8,698 nt of DNA from Candidatus Parcubacteria bacterium (GCA_027310925.1 DAICZX010000001.1:1-8698); one strand, 5' to 3'; counted from the stretch's first letter, positions 1-6,939 are shown. The notes: a model not told the origin generated them from the letters alone. Numbers and translations: made by a program.

Positions 1-866
1 GTACGCATATAGGTGATATGACCAGCTTCATAGAGCTTTTGCGCGGCGCGCATCGTGCGCGAGGGGGCAAAACCAAGGCGCGTTGAGGCCGTCTGTTGTA
101 ACGTCGAAGTGGTGAAGGGTGGGCGCGGATTACGTTCCTCAGACTTTTCCGTGATATTGGCAACGTTCCACACGGTGCCTCTCCCAATCTGTACGATACG
201 TTCTGCCGCTTCTCTCGTCGTAGGCTCTTCAACGCAGGTCGTGGCGATGTCACCTACCTTAGATTTGAAAAGCGCGCTCAAGACAAAATATGTAACCGGT
301 ATAAAGGATTTAATTTCGCGTTCACGTTCCGCAAGTATCCGCAGTGCTGGTGATTGTACACGTCCGGCCGAGAGCCCATAGCGTACTTTTTTCCAGATAA
401 GGCCGGAAAGATCATAGCCGACGATGCGATCAAGGACACGTCGTGCTTCCTGTGCCCGACGCAAATGTTCATCAATTGACCGTGGGTGTGCAAGCGCCTC
501 TTCAATGGCGGTTTTGGTGATTTCATGGAAAACGACCCGCTTGGGCTTCGTAAGGCCCGCCACTTCTTTAATATGCCATGCGATGGCTTCGCCTTCGCGG
601 TCGGGGTCAGTCGCGAGATATACGATATCGGCCTTTTCCGCCGCACGCTTTATCTTCTCGATAATCTCGCGCTTCTCAGCGGGAACAACATAGTGTGGAA
701 TAAAGCCGTCCTCAATATCGACGGCATCTTTATTGCTCTTTGGCAAGTCGCGCACATGTCCAACCGAGGCGAGGACAGTATAGCCCTTACCAAGGTAACG
801 CTGGACGGTGCGTGCCTTGGTTGGGGACTCCACGATAAGTAATTGCTTGCTCACGTGTTCACTCAT
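1..866 (-). CDS. topA: DNA topoisomerase I (type IA), N-terminal part, cut by window edge
   Basis: Relaxes negatively supercoiled DNA by cutting one strand through a 5'-phosphotyrosine link. Reading the minus strand from ATG at 866 gives 288 codons open to the window edge. The TOPRIM domain comes first: LIVESPTKART near residues 10-20 holds the catalytic Glu, and DPDREGEAIAWH at residues 87-98 holds the metal-binding acidic triad. Next is LSAGRVQSPALRILAERE at about 165-182, then PFTTSTLQQTAS at 250-261. The window stops just after AGHITYMR (281-288), whose Tyr286 matches the nucleophile in the family motif ITYMRTDS. The rest of the gate domains and any C-terminal zinc fingers lie outside. 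ATG at 866 is chosen because it directly precedes the conserved LLIVESP strand. There is no good Shine-Dalgarno. The split EEP gene lies upstream on the same strand, 112 bases away. Identity is very secure. Confidence 0.97.
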   Translation of the reverse strand, partial: MSEHVSKQLLIVESPTKARTVQRYLGKGYTVLASVGHVRDLPKSNKDAVDIEDGFIPHYVVPAEKREIIEKIKRAAEKADIVYLATDPDREGEAIAWHIKEVAGLTKPKRVVFHEITKTAIEEALAHPRSIDEHLRRAQEARRVLDRIVGYDLSGLIWKKVRYGLSAGRVQSPALRILAEREREIKSFIPVTYFVLSALFKSKVGDIATTCVEEPTTREAAERIVQIGRGTVWNVANITEKSEERNPRPPFTTSTLQQTASTRLGFAPSRTMRAAQKLYEAGHITYMR

Positions 867-878
867 AGCGCGTTTACC

Positions 879-908
879 TATATATGGTCAAGTGCATGTC
901 ATGTACAA
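879..908 (-). promoter_or_regulatory. Possible topA promoter
   Basis: On the minus strand TTGTAC (908-903) and TATATA (884-879) are spaced by 18 bases, and TATATA ends 12 bases before the topA ATG. Transcription would begin roughly 5-6 bases upstream of the start codon, leaving almost no leader. The -35 match is weak, so this is tentative. Confidence 0.3.
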
Positions 909-978
909 CCTATGATGATGTCTTTATGCAGATCAGTTCCGGTGTGGAAGGATTCGCTTTACGGATATTCGTAAAAGT

Positions 979-1791
979 TCAATGAGTATAGTCTTCTCCC
1001 GTATTCGCGTATCTCCAGGAGAGTTCTACTCGCAGCGGATGATGGTCGGAACCCATTCGATCGGGAAGAACCTCAGCATTTTTTATGGAAAACAATTGGG
1101 AGACAAGGATATGATAAAGCTGGCTTCGTGAGAGTGGGTGTGTAGTTTTTCCACGCAAGGCATTTGTTAATCAGTGTTCAGTGAAGTGTCGCTCGATTAC
1201 CGTACGTTCACGTGTGTAAAAGAGAACGTCAGTTGCGTGTCCACCGAAGATCCAGTTAAGGGGTGTGATATGTGGTGCCTCAAGAATATTGAAATCACCG
1301 CAAACAATCGTTGGTTGTGTCGGGTCATGTTGCAGCATTGCGCGTTCGAATTCCTCAAGCCGCCACGCGGGTTGCGCAAGCATAAGATGTAGGTTGAAGA
1401 TGCGCAGCGGTATTCCTCCGACGGGCAATACATCGACATAGAGCCCACCACGATTACGAGCTCGAGCAAAATAAAGAGGACGCATGAGGAAAGTAAATAT
1501 GCGCGCACGAAGTGGTATGATCGACCAGTAGTCTGGGAAGGGTATTTCGCCCTGCGCGATAATTGGGTGCCTTGAGAGTATGACCACAAAATGAGGCGAA
1601 GTGCTCTTTCTGACAAGGCGTTCTTTATCAACGCGAAAAGCTATGAAGTAAGGGAGTTTCCGTAACCGTTCAAGGAATTCTCCCGGTACTTCCTGCAGAC
1701 AAAAAATATCGAAGTTGCTCTCCTCGATAAACCGAAACGCGCGATCGAGTGCACGGTTACGATAGAGCATGTTCCAGGAATATATTTTCAT
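979..1791 (-). pseudogene. Endonuclease/exonuclease/phosphatase-family protein interrupted by an in-frame TGA
   Basis: EEP-fold, Mg-dependent phosphodiesterase family (relatives of exonuclease III/APE1, DNase I and sphingomyelinase-type enzymes); the substrate cannot be told. Minus-strand ATG at 1791 gives SWNM (Asn7), CLQEV (Glu34), NLHL (Asn133, His135) and CGDFN (Asp166, Asn168), all family landmarks, then a TGA at 1171-1173 after 206 residues. The intact family needs a C-terminal Asp-His pair that this product lacks. Continuing past the TGA in the same frame gives 63 more codons to a second TGA at 979-981. These include LTNALRG, a THP segment, YHILVS and GSDHHPLRVEL, the expected C-terminus with the catalytic SDH (codons 248-250). 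A full gene would therefore have 270 codons with TGA as codon 207. The family-typical Asp of LDHIL is replaced by Tyr here (codon 226). Read as a nonsense pseudogene, though readthrough or sequencing error is possible. No strong Shine-Dalgarno precedes the start, which diverges from serS. Confidence 0.85.
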
Positions 1792-1811
1792 ATGTTTATG
1801 GGTAGTCGATT

Positions 1812-1834
1812 AGATCGTTCTGCACGTACGATCT
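1812..1834. promoter_or_regulatory. Inverted repeat (7-9-7) in the EEP/serS divergent spacer
   Basis: AGATCGT (1812-1818) and ACGATCT (1828-1834) are perfect inverted copies around nine bases. The repeat lies between two divergently transcribed genes, just upstream of the serS -10 candidate. The size and position fit a dimeric regulator's operator, but no regulator gene is visible here and the assignment is inference. Confidence 0.3.
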
Positions 1835-1855
1835 CGCGTATCTCCATAGGTGCAG

Positions 1856-1861
1856 TATACT
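1856..1861 (+). promoter_or_regulatory. -10 element of serS promoter (near-leaderless)
   Basis: TATACT matches five of six bases of the bacterial -10 consensus. It ends nine bases before the serS ATG at 1871, so transcription should start about 2-3 bases upstream of the start codon. No clear -35 hexamer is seen at the usual distance. Confidence 0.45.
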
Positions 1862-1870
1862 AGGCTGTAC

Positions 1871-3139
1871 ATGCTTGATATACATTTCATCAGAGAAAAC
1901 TCCGATATTGTAAAGGCGGGTGCATTAAAAAAGCATATCGATGTAGATATTGACGGTTTATTAGCTATCGACGATAAGCGCAAGCGTTTGCGGCAGGAAC
2001 TTGAGACAAAGCGCGCGGAACAAAATCGTCGTAGTAGTGAAATCCAACTCGCCAAGGGCGTCGAGCGTGAGAAAGTAATTGAGGCAATGCAGCATCTCAA
2101 GAGCGGCATGGTTGAAAGCGAGGAGCAACTGAAGCAGGTGATGGGAGAATGGCAGAGGCTCATGCTCACAGTGCCTAACATCCCGGATATGTCAGTACCA
2201 GATGGTGTAAGCGACTCTGATAATCTCGAGGTAAAGAGATGGGGAGAGCAGACAGTCTTTTCTTTTGCACCACAAGGTCATGTCGAACTCATGGCGGCGC
2301 TTGGAATTGCCGACTTCGAACGTGGTGCAAAAGTTGCGGGTTTCCGTGGTTATTTTCTAAAAGGTGATGGCGTTCTGCTTGCGAACGCCGTATGGCAATT
2401 GGCGCTCAAACACTTTTCTATGAAGGGGCTTGTGCCCATGAGCGTACCATCTTTAGTACGGCGCGAGGCATTTCTTGGTACCGGTTATTTGCCGCAAGGG
2501 GAAGACGATCTTTATAAAACACAGGACGGCGACTACCTAGCCGGTACAGGCGAAGTAGCGACAATGGGTTACCACATGAATGAAACGCTCGATATGGGCG
2601 TGTTTCCAGTACGATTTCTCGCGTTTTCACCATGTTTCCGCCGCGAGGCAGGTGCACATGGTAAAGACGTGCGTGGTCTCATTCGTGTGCATGAATTCTT
2701 CAAATGGGAACAAGTCGTTCTTTGTAAGGCCGAACATGATGAGTCAGCCCGTCTTCATGAATGGCTTAATCGCAACACCGAAGAATTTATTGAACTTTTG
2801 AATATTCCATACCGCACGGTTGTGAATTGTGGTGGCGACCTTGGTCTTGGACAGGTCAAGAAATACGACATTGAACTTTGGGTACCTGGTGAACAGACCT
2901 ATCGAGAAATAAGCTCAGCATCCTATTTTCACGATTTTCAGACACGTCGACTTAACATCCGATACCGTGACATCGATGGAAACATGCACTTCCCTCATTC
3001 CTTGAATTCAACTGCAATCCCGACTCCTCGCATTTTAGTTTCAATCGTTGAAAATTATCAGCAACCGAATGGCACGATTAAGGTGCCTGAGGTTCTTATT
3101 CCATATGTCGGAAAGACGGTTATCAGTGGGACGCAGTAG
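1871..3139 (+). CDS. serS: Serine--tRNA ligase (SerRS)
   Basis: Cytoplasmic class II aminoacyl-tRNA synthetase that activates serine with ATP and charges tRNA-Ser. 422 residues, the usual bacterial length. Residues 1-105 form the tRNA-binding N-terminal domain: MLDIHFIREN, then a charged helical coiled-coil arm (about 28-98) ending in VPNIP. The catalytic core follows: motif 1 region GLVPMSVPSLVRREAFLGTG (186-205), the serine-site TGE (226-228), motif 2 FRREAGAHGKDVRGLIRVHE (256-275) with the ATP-binding Arg, the DIELW and YREISSAS segments (333-351), DFQTRR (355-360) and motif 3 around LNSTAIPTPRILVSIVENYQ (378-397). An ATG seven codons upstream (1850) is in frame, but it lies upstream of the -10 element, and SerRS proteins start at MLDI, so 1871 is preferred. 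The end overlaps the ftsQ-like gene by 35 bases. Confidence 0.98.
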   Translation: MLDIHFIRENSDIVKAGALKKHIDVDIDGLLAIDDKRKRLRQELETKRAEQNRRSSEIQLAKGVEREKVIEAMQHLKSGMVESEEQLKQVMGEWQRLMLTVPNIPDMSVPDGVSDSDNLEVKRWGEQTVFSFAPQGHVELMAALGIADFERGAKVAGFRGYFLKGDGVLLANAVWQLALKHFSMKGLVPMSVPSLVRREAFLGTGYLPQGEDDLYKTQDGDYLAGTGEVATMGYHMNETLDMGVFPVRFLAFSPCFRREAGAHGKDVRGLIRVHEFFKWEQVVLCKAEHDESARLHEWLNRNTEEFIELLNIPYRTVVNCGGDLGLGQVKKYDIELWVPGEQTYREISSASYFHDFQTRRLNIRYRDIDGNMHFPHSLNSTAIPTPRILVSIVENYQQPNGTIKVPEVLIPYVGKTVISGTQ

Positions 3140-3947
3140 CGATCGGCTTGCTAAGCGACGACGCTCAAGACGTCGTCGAACCGTCCTTGTTCTCGGCATC
3201 CTCTTCTTAATGGCTGGCGGCGGTATAATTTACGGCCTTCAACAAGGTGTAGTGCGGATTTCACACATTAAAGTATTCGGTGCAAGTCAATCGATAGCAG
3301 AAATTGCCCGGACAGCAATGCAAGGAAGTTATTTCGGTGTTATTCCACGCAACTCAATCTTTTTTTTCTCTGCATCGCATATTCGTGCCGACATCATCGC
3401 CGCGCATCCAGATATTGCGGCTGTCTCATTATTTCGAAACGGATTGTCAGGGCTCTCGATACGTGTGGATGATCGTTCGTCTATCGCGCGATGGTGCGGC
3501 GTAATGCCGAGTGCGACGACGACTCCCCCCGACACCGCGCAATGCTACTTCTTTGATGCGAGTGGTTTTATTTATACGGCAACAAGTACTGGTCAGCCGG
3601 TAAATTCGTTTGTGGTATATGAACCTCTTGTGCCATCCAGCGGAAGTTCGACGCCCTTCGAGAATCCGATTGGCGCAACACTTCAGAACGCTAATAAGTT
3701 GCCCGCCGCTTTTGACTTTGCGCGACAACTTGCGACTTTTGGTTCCCCGGTTTCTATGATGGTTCTTCATGATGGCGAGGTCGATGTGTATCTTGCGAGC
3801 GGTACTCGCGTCACCTACATGCTCGGCGATGAGAGCAGCGTTTTTGCTGAATTGATGTCTGCACGTGCGGACTTCAATCTTGCGGACGGGTCCGTTCTTT
3901 ATCTCGATTTACGTTTCAGCGGGAAAATATATCTCAAGAAGAAATAG
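3105..3947 (+). CDS. ftsQ: FtsQ/DivIB-like cell division protein
   Basis: Predicted single-pass inner-membrane divisome protein; in known bacteria FtsQ links FtsL/FtsB to the septal machinery. From ATG 3105 it has 280 residues: a strongly basic cytoplasmic tail (KRRRSRRRR near 17-25), one transmembrane helix (about 26-46), then a POTRA-like domain (about 50-122) starting ISHIKVFGAS and including HPDIAAVSLFRN and LSIRVDDRSSIARWC. The FtsQ-type C-terminal domain has a likely Cys131/Cys147 pair (CYFFDASGFIY) and closes with LYLDLRFSGKIYLKKK, typical of the family's last strands. The start is uncertain: ATG 3105 lies inside serS, GTG 3126 is an alternative, and upstream ATGs at 3048 and 3069 only add residues from the overlapping serS frame. 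Translational coupling to serS is likely. Sequence similarity in this family is low, so the call rests on topology and the POTRA pattern. Confidence 0.8.
   Translation: MSERRLSVGRSSDRLAKRRRSRRRRTVLVLGILFLMAGGGIIYGLQQGVVRISHIKVFGASQSIAEIARTAMQGSYFGVIPRNSIFFFSASHIRADIIAAHPDIAAVSLFRNGLSGLSIRVDDRSSIARWCGVMPSATTTPPDTAQCYFFDASGFIYTATSTGQPVNSFVVYEPLVPSSGSSTPFENPIGATLQNANKLPAAFDFARQLATFGSPVSMMVLHDGEVDVYLASGTRVTYMLGDESSVFAELMSARADFNLADGSVLYLDLRFSGKIYLKKK
3156..3178 (+). repeat. Perfect 8-bp hairpin just after the serS stop
   Basis: CGACGACG (3156-3163) and CGTCGTCG (3171-3178) flank a seven-base loop, 16 bases past the serS stop. It sits in the arginine-rich 5' coding part of the ftsQ-like gene. No T-run follows, so it is not a classic terminator. 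It may only reflect CGA/CGT arginine codons, or it may damp transcription or translation into ftsQ. Confidence 0.35.
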
Positions 3948-3956
3948 TGGTACTGT
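3948..3956 (+). promoter_or_regulatory. Possible extended -10 before dus
   Basis: TGG followed by TACTGT lies directly after the ftsQ-like stop and ends six bases before the dus ATG, the spacing expected for a leaderless transcript. TACTGT matches only three of six -10 consensus bases, so read-through transcription from serS/ftsQ is an equally good explanation. Confidence 0.25.
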
Positions 3957-3962
3957 GCGGGC

Positions 3963-4934
3963 ATGTTCTGGAAGAATCTTCATAAGCCTTTCTTTGTCAT
4001 GGCGCCCATGGCAGATGTGACCGACGTTGCTTTTCGTACGCTTGTTGCAAAATGTGGCGCTCCTGACGTTTTTTGGACCGAATTCGTCTCTGCAGATGGT
4101 CTGTACCATACACGCGAAATTAAAAAAATGCAGGACGAAGAGAATCCAATTATGCGGGATCTCGGGAGAGGTGAGACCGAACGACCGATTGTCGCGCAGA
4201 TATTCTCCGCGAAACCTGAGATGGCTGCATATGCAGCAGAGCTCGTGGCGCAACTCGGCTTTGACGGCGTCGATATTAACATGGGGTGTCCAGACCGTTC
4301 TATTGAGCGACAGGGGTGTGGTTCGGCAATGATAAAAACGCCTGAGGTTGCTCGGAAAATCATTCGCGCAGCACGCAGCGCGAGCAATCTTCCGGTCTCA
4401 GTGAAAACGCGCGTCGGTTATGATAAAGAATCACTTGATGAGTGGCTCACGACACTCCTTGAGGAGGCTCCTGCGGCCATTACGCTGCATCTGCGCACCC
4501 GCAAGCAGATGTCGCTCGTGCCTGCTGACTGGGAATTAATGAAGAAGGCGGTTGAGATTCGTAACCGTGTGAATTCCGATGTGCTCCTTATCGGCAATGG
4601 AGACGCACAGGATCTCAATGATGCGCGTATGAAGGCGGCGGAATCGGGTTGCGATGGGGTTATGCTCGGCCGTGCGATGTTCGGGAATCCTTGGGTTTTT
4701 GCCGGGAAGAAGAGCCTTGATACGCCGCTTACAGAGAAGCTCGCGGCGCTTGTCGAGCTTGCGCGTGGTTTTGAAAAAATTTCTCCGCCCAAGAATTTTG
4801 CGATATTGAAAAAGCATATCAAAGCATTTGTAACCGGCTTCACGGGTGCAGCCGAACTCAGGGCAAAGTTGATGGAAGCCGAAGATGCATCCGCACTCGC
4901 GTTCATTGTTGCTCAACACGAATTAAGCGAGTAG
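3963..4934 (+). CDS. dus: tRNA-dihydrouridine synthase (Dus family)
   Basis: FMN- and NADPH-dependent enzyme that reduces uridines to dihydrouridine, mainly in tRNA D-loops. 323 residues, normal length. The N-terminal TIM barrel starts with the FMN-binding APMADVTDVAFR (14-25), then TEFVSADGL (39-47) and QIF (79-81). The catalytic loop is INMGCP (105-110) with Cys109 as the proton donor, followed by GCGSAMI (118-124). Further FMN or tRNA contacts are SVKTRVGY (146-153), LHLRTRKQM (175-183), IGNGD (210-214) and GCDGVMLGRAMFGNPW (229-244). The C-terminal 70 or so residues form the helical tRNA-binding domain. Which position(s) it modifies (DusA, B or C type) cannot be decided by eye. It starts 15 bases after the ftsQ-like stop, has no Shine-Dalgarno, and is followed after 36 bases by an unrecognised gene. 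Confidence 0.96.
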   Translation: MFWKNLHKPFFVMAPMADVTDVAFRTLVAKCGAPDVFWTEFVSADGLYHTREIKKMQDEENPIMRDLGRGETERPIVAQIFSAKPEMAAYAAELVAQLGFDGVDINMGCPDRSIERQGCGSAMIKTPEVARKIIRAARSASNLPVSVKTRVGYDKESLDEWLTTLLEEAPAAITLHLRTRKQMSLVPADWELMKKAVEIRNRVNSDVLLIGNGDAQDLNDARMKAAESGCDGVMLGRAMFGNPWVFAGKKSLDTPLTEKLAALVELARGFEKISPPKNFAILKKHIKAFVTGFTGAAELRAKLMEAEDASALAFIVAQHELSE

Positions 4935-4956
4935 TCTTTCTCCCAGGCATGCTTAC

Positions 4957-4961
4957 AGGAG
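4957..4961 (+). promoter_or_regulatory. Shine-Dalgarno of the gene at 4971
   Basis: AGGAG nine bases before the ATG is the only strong Shine-Dalgarno upstream of a confident start in the window. It fixes the start at 4971 and fits a gene translated from within a longer transcript, probably shared with dus. Confidence 0.7.
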
Positions 4962-4970
4962 ATCTTTTAT

Positions 4971-5708
4971 ATGGCATATTTCGCACGGAAGTTGCAGTAC
5001 GGTGCGCACGACGGGGAAGAGAGTGCTAGCTACATGGCTTTATTGGAACTGGCAAAAAAGAAGGGCGGTAGATCGATCGGATTCGTGTTGTATCGTCGGG
5101 TAATCCAGTATCGTTTTCCTAACGAGGATCGGACGGAGATGGTTCGCCTTAATGCCGAGACGGTTGAGGAGGCGATCAAACGTTTCTGGCCACTGGGCGA
5201 AGGCATTGGAAAAGAATTTCCCGGAGAAAGAAGCGATCGCTGGGAGAAGACAACACTCTGGATTGATCGTGTGGCGGTCGGTGGTAGCTACGAGCAATTC
5301 AGGCCCGGCACGTGGGTGAGAGTTGGTACTCCCGTGTCGTGGTTAAGGCGTCGTGGGAAAAAGAGATCGTTACGGTTTGGCAACCTCGGCCACATCCTCC
5401 TCTCTCATCAATTACAACTTCGCGCACTTAAGGAAGAAAAGGCTAGGATCGAATATGAGTTTATGTGTAGCCTATCAAATCTCGAAGGGTATGATATCGA
5501 GGAGTGCTGCAATTATGTCCCGAAAGAAAACGAAGCCGCATATGCTCGAACTCAGGCAGTGAGTCAGGAGAACATCAGGAGAATCACAGAGGAAATCGAT
5601 TCCGTCTTATCAGTTATCGATATAACGGAAGCCGAGATGCGCTATCAGGCATATCGGATGTTTCCGAAACCCATGGGCAGGACTCCTCGACGTCTGTCAC
5701 GGATCTAG
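4971..5708 (+). CDS. Unrecognised 245-residue protein, probably soluble
   Basis: I do not recognise this family. The gene has a clear Shine-Dalgarno, a good ATG, an open frame of 245 codons and its own downstream terminator, so it is very likely real. There is no signal peptide or transmembrane helix. The N-terminal third (to about 85) mixes short strands and helices (SIGFVLYRRVIQYRF, then AETVEEAIKRFWP). The middle has TTLWIDRVAVGG (94-105) and a very basic turn WLRRRGKKRSLRFG (124-137), which could bind nucleic acid. The C-terminal half is mainly charged helix: about 143-168, then 185-230 with a coiled-coil look. It ends RRLSRI. Cys179-Cys180 are adjacent and there is no metal-binding cluster. 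By eye AGA/AGG arginine codons are rather frequent compared with dus, a weak hint of different ancestry. Lying downstream of dus hints at an RNA-related job, but that is speculation. Confidence 0.8.
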   Translation: MAYFARKLQYGAHDGEESASYMALLELAKKKGGRSIGFVLYRRVIQYRFPNEDRTEMVRLNAETVEEAIKRFWPLGEGIGKEFPGERSDRWEKTTLWIDRVAVGGSYEQFRPGTWVRVGTPVSWLRRRGKKRSLRFGNLGHILLSHQLQLRALKEEKARIEYEFMCSLSNLEGYDIEECCNYVPKENEAAYARTQAVSQENIRRITEEIDSVLSVIDITEAEMRYQAYRMFPKPMGRTPRRLSRI

Positions 5709-5759
5709 TTTATTCAAGAATCGCGCAAGCAATCGTGGAATGATAAGTCTTTCGAACCG

Positions 5760-5791
5760 GCCGACTGGGAAACCTAGTCGGCTGCATTTTT
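5760..5791 (+). terminator. Intrinsic terminator ending the serS-dus-4971 block
   Basis: GCCGACT (5760-5766) pairs perfectly with AGTCGGC (5776-5782), and the inner GGG/CCT closes the stem further to about ten pairs with an AAA loop. Four bases after the stem come five T residues (5787-5791). It lies 51 bases past the stop at 5708 and upstream of the dnaX promoter, so it separates the two transcription units. Confidence 0.85.
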
Positions 5792-5820
5792 ATCATCTAC
5801 CTACCTTGAGACATACCCTG

Positions 5821-5826
5821 TATACT
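5821..5826 (+). promoter_or_regulatory. -10 element of dnaX promoter (leaderless)
   Basis: TATACT, identical to the serS -10 candidate, ends six bases before the dnaX ATG at 5833, which would place the transcription start on or next to the A of the start codon. No Shine-Dalgarno is present. A TTGAGA lies at 5806-5811, but at nine bases it is too close to be the -35. Confidence 0.5.
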
Positions 5827-5832
5827 TTCGTC

Positions 5833-6906
5833 ATGGCGCACCAGTCTCTCTATCGTACACATCGCCCTGACAAGTTTGCGGACGTCATCGGGCAAGAGCA
5901 GGTCACGAAGCCGCTCGAGGAGGCGGTGAGGACAAAGAAAATTAGTCATGCGTATCTCTTTGCCGGTAGTCGTGGTCTTGGGAAAACTTCAGTTGCGCGC
6001 ATTTTCGCGAGCGCAATCGGCTGTATCGAGAACGATCTTTACGAGATTGATGCCGCGAGCAACAACAGCGTGGAAGATATCCGTGCGCTTACCGAAGGCG
6101 TTTATACATTGCCATTCCGATCACCTTACAAGGTTTATATTCTTGACGAGGTACATATGCTCTCAAAGGGCGCATGGAATGCCTTTCTCAAGACACTTGA
6201 GGAGCCGCCTGCGTATGCAGTTTTCATTCTTGCAACAACTGAACTCGCAAAGGTGCCCGAGACGGTGCAGTCGCGTTGTCAGGTCTTTGAATTCAGGAAG
6301 CCAACGCGTGCTGTTCTTGCGAAGATGACAAAAGCCGTCGCGGAGAAAGAGGGATACGAACTCGATCTCGACGCCGCGGAGCTTATCGCGATGCTCGCCG
6401 AAGGTTCGTATCGCGACGCATTGTCTGTTCTTCAAAAAGTTCTGCGGGACGACACAGAGATTACAGGCGGTGTTAATAATAAGACAAAGGGTGCAGAAGG
6501 ACGTACCAGACTCTCACGTGCATGGGTAGAGCTTTGGACCGGTGCGCCGAAGAGGGAACAGGTACATGCGCTTATACACGCGCTTGCCGCGAGTGATCGC
6601 GGCACGTCTCTTGCTGTGGTCGAGCAGGCGGCAAAAGCTGGTGCTGATATGAAACTCTTTCTTGATCTCGTGCTTGAATCTTTGCGTGCCACGCTTCTCA
6701 TCCGTTATGCGCCCGATCTCCGAGCCTCACTCTCAGATGAGCTTGGTGCGGATGAATTTTCCATTCTCGAGAGATTCGCGAATGGTAAAGGCATCACGCA
6801 TACGACTATGCTTGCTTTCCTTAACGCCGCCGAGCGCATTCGTTATGCGCCGATTCCCGCGCTTCCCATTGAACTTGCCATCCTCGAACTCTTTCCGGTC
6901 GAGTGA
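5833..6906 (+). CDS. dnaX: DNA polymerase III subunit gamma (short DnaX, no zinc module)
   Basis: ATPase of the clamp-loader complex that opens the sliding clamp at primed DNA. 357 residues, close to a gamma-only form with no tau extension. Starts MAHQSLYRTHRPDKFADVIG, typical of DnaX. Walker A GSRGLGKT (45-52), Walker B VYILDEVHML (101-110), sensor 1 ATTELAKVPETVQSRC (134-149) with the SRC arginine finger, sensor 2 GSYRDALSVLQK (191-202). Helical collar domain III occupies roughly 230-357. The usual four-cysteine zinc module between Walker A and EIDAASN is missing: the chain goes from ARIFASAIGC straight to IENDLYEIDAASNNSVEDIR, leaving one Cys. An in-frame ATG at 5740 is rejected because it would place the terminator and promoter inside the gene. 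The TGA stop is only 33 bases from tRNA-Gln. Confidence 0.96.
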   Translation: MAHQSLYRTHRPDKFADVIGQEQVTKPLEEAVRTKKISHAYLFAGSRGLGKTSVARIFASAIGCIENDLYEIDAASNNSVEDIRALTEGVYTLPFRSPYKVYILDEVHMLSKGAWNAFLKTLEEPPAYAVFILATTELAKVPETVQSRCQVFEFRKPTRAVLAKMTKAVAEKEGYELDLDAAELIAMLAEGSYRDALSVLQKVLRDDTEITGGVNNKTKGAEGRTRLSRAWVELWTGAPKREQVHALIHALAASDRGTSLAVVEQAAKAGADMKLFLDLVLESLRATLLIRYAPDLRASLSDELGADEFSILERFANGKGITHTTMLAFLNAAERIRYAPIPALPIELAILELFPVE

Positions 6907-6931
6907 TACAGTATAAAAGTTAGGTTAAAAT
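6903..6931 (+). promoter_or_regulatory. Promoter of tRNA-Gln overlapping the dnaX stop
   Basis: GTGATA (6903-6908, four of six -35 consensus bases) and TAAAAT (6926-6931, five of six -10 bases) are spaced by exactly 17 bases. The -10 ends eight bases before the mature tRNA 5' end. The -35 includes the dnaX TGA. The tRNA could also be processed from dnaX read-through. Confidence 0.5.
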
Positions 6932-6939
6932 GTAGATAT

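Noticed and set aside
55..842. Plus-strand and other-frame ORFs of 89-122 codons over the first 870 bases
   Set aside because: They are shadows of the topA reading frame, which explains the region fully.
958..975. Hairpin TTTACG-N6-CGTAAA as terminator of the EEP gene
   Set aside because: The stem is only six mostly AT pairs and no T-run follows on the minus strand.
1171..1173. UGA as glycine (genetic code 25) for the whole genome
   Set aside because: The clearly homologous genes (topA, serS, dus, dnaX and others, about 2,000 codons) contain no internal TGA, and dnaX uses TGA as a sensible stop right before a tRNA. A code-25 genome would be full of in-frame TGAs.
1130..1173. Selenocysteine at the EEP TGA
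   Set aside because: No convincing SECIS-like hairpin follows the TGA, and EEP enzymes have no Cys at this place that Sec could replace.
5740..5832. Upstream in-frame ATG as the dnaX start
   Set aside because: It would place an intrinsic terminator and the TATACT promoter inside the gene, and DnaX proteins begin at the MAHQSLYRTHRP segment.
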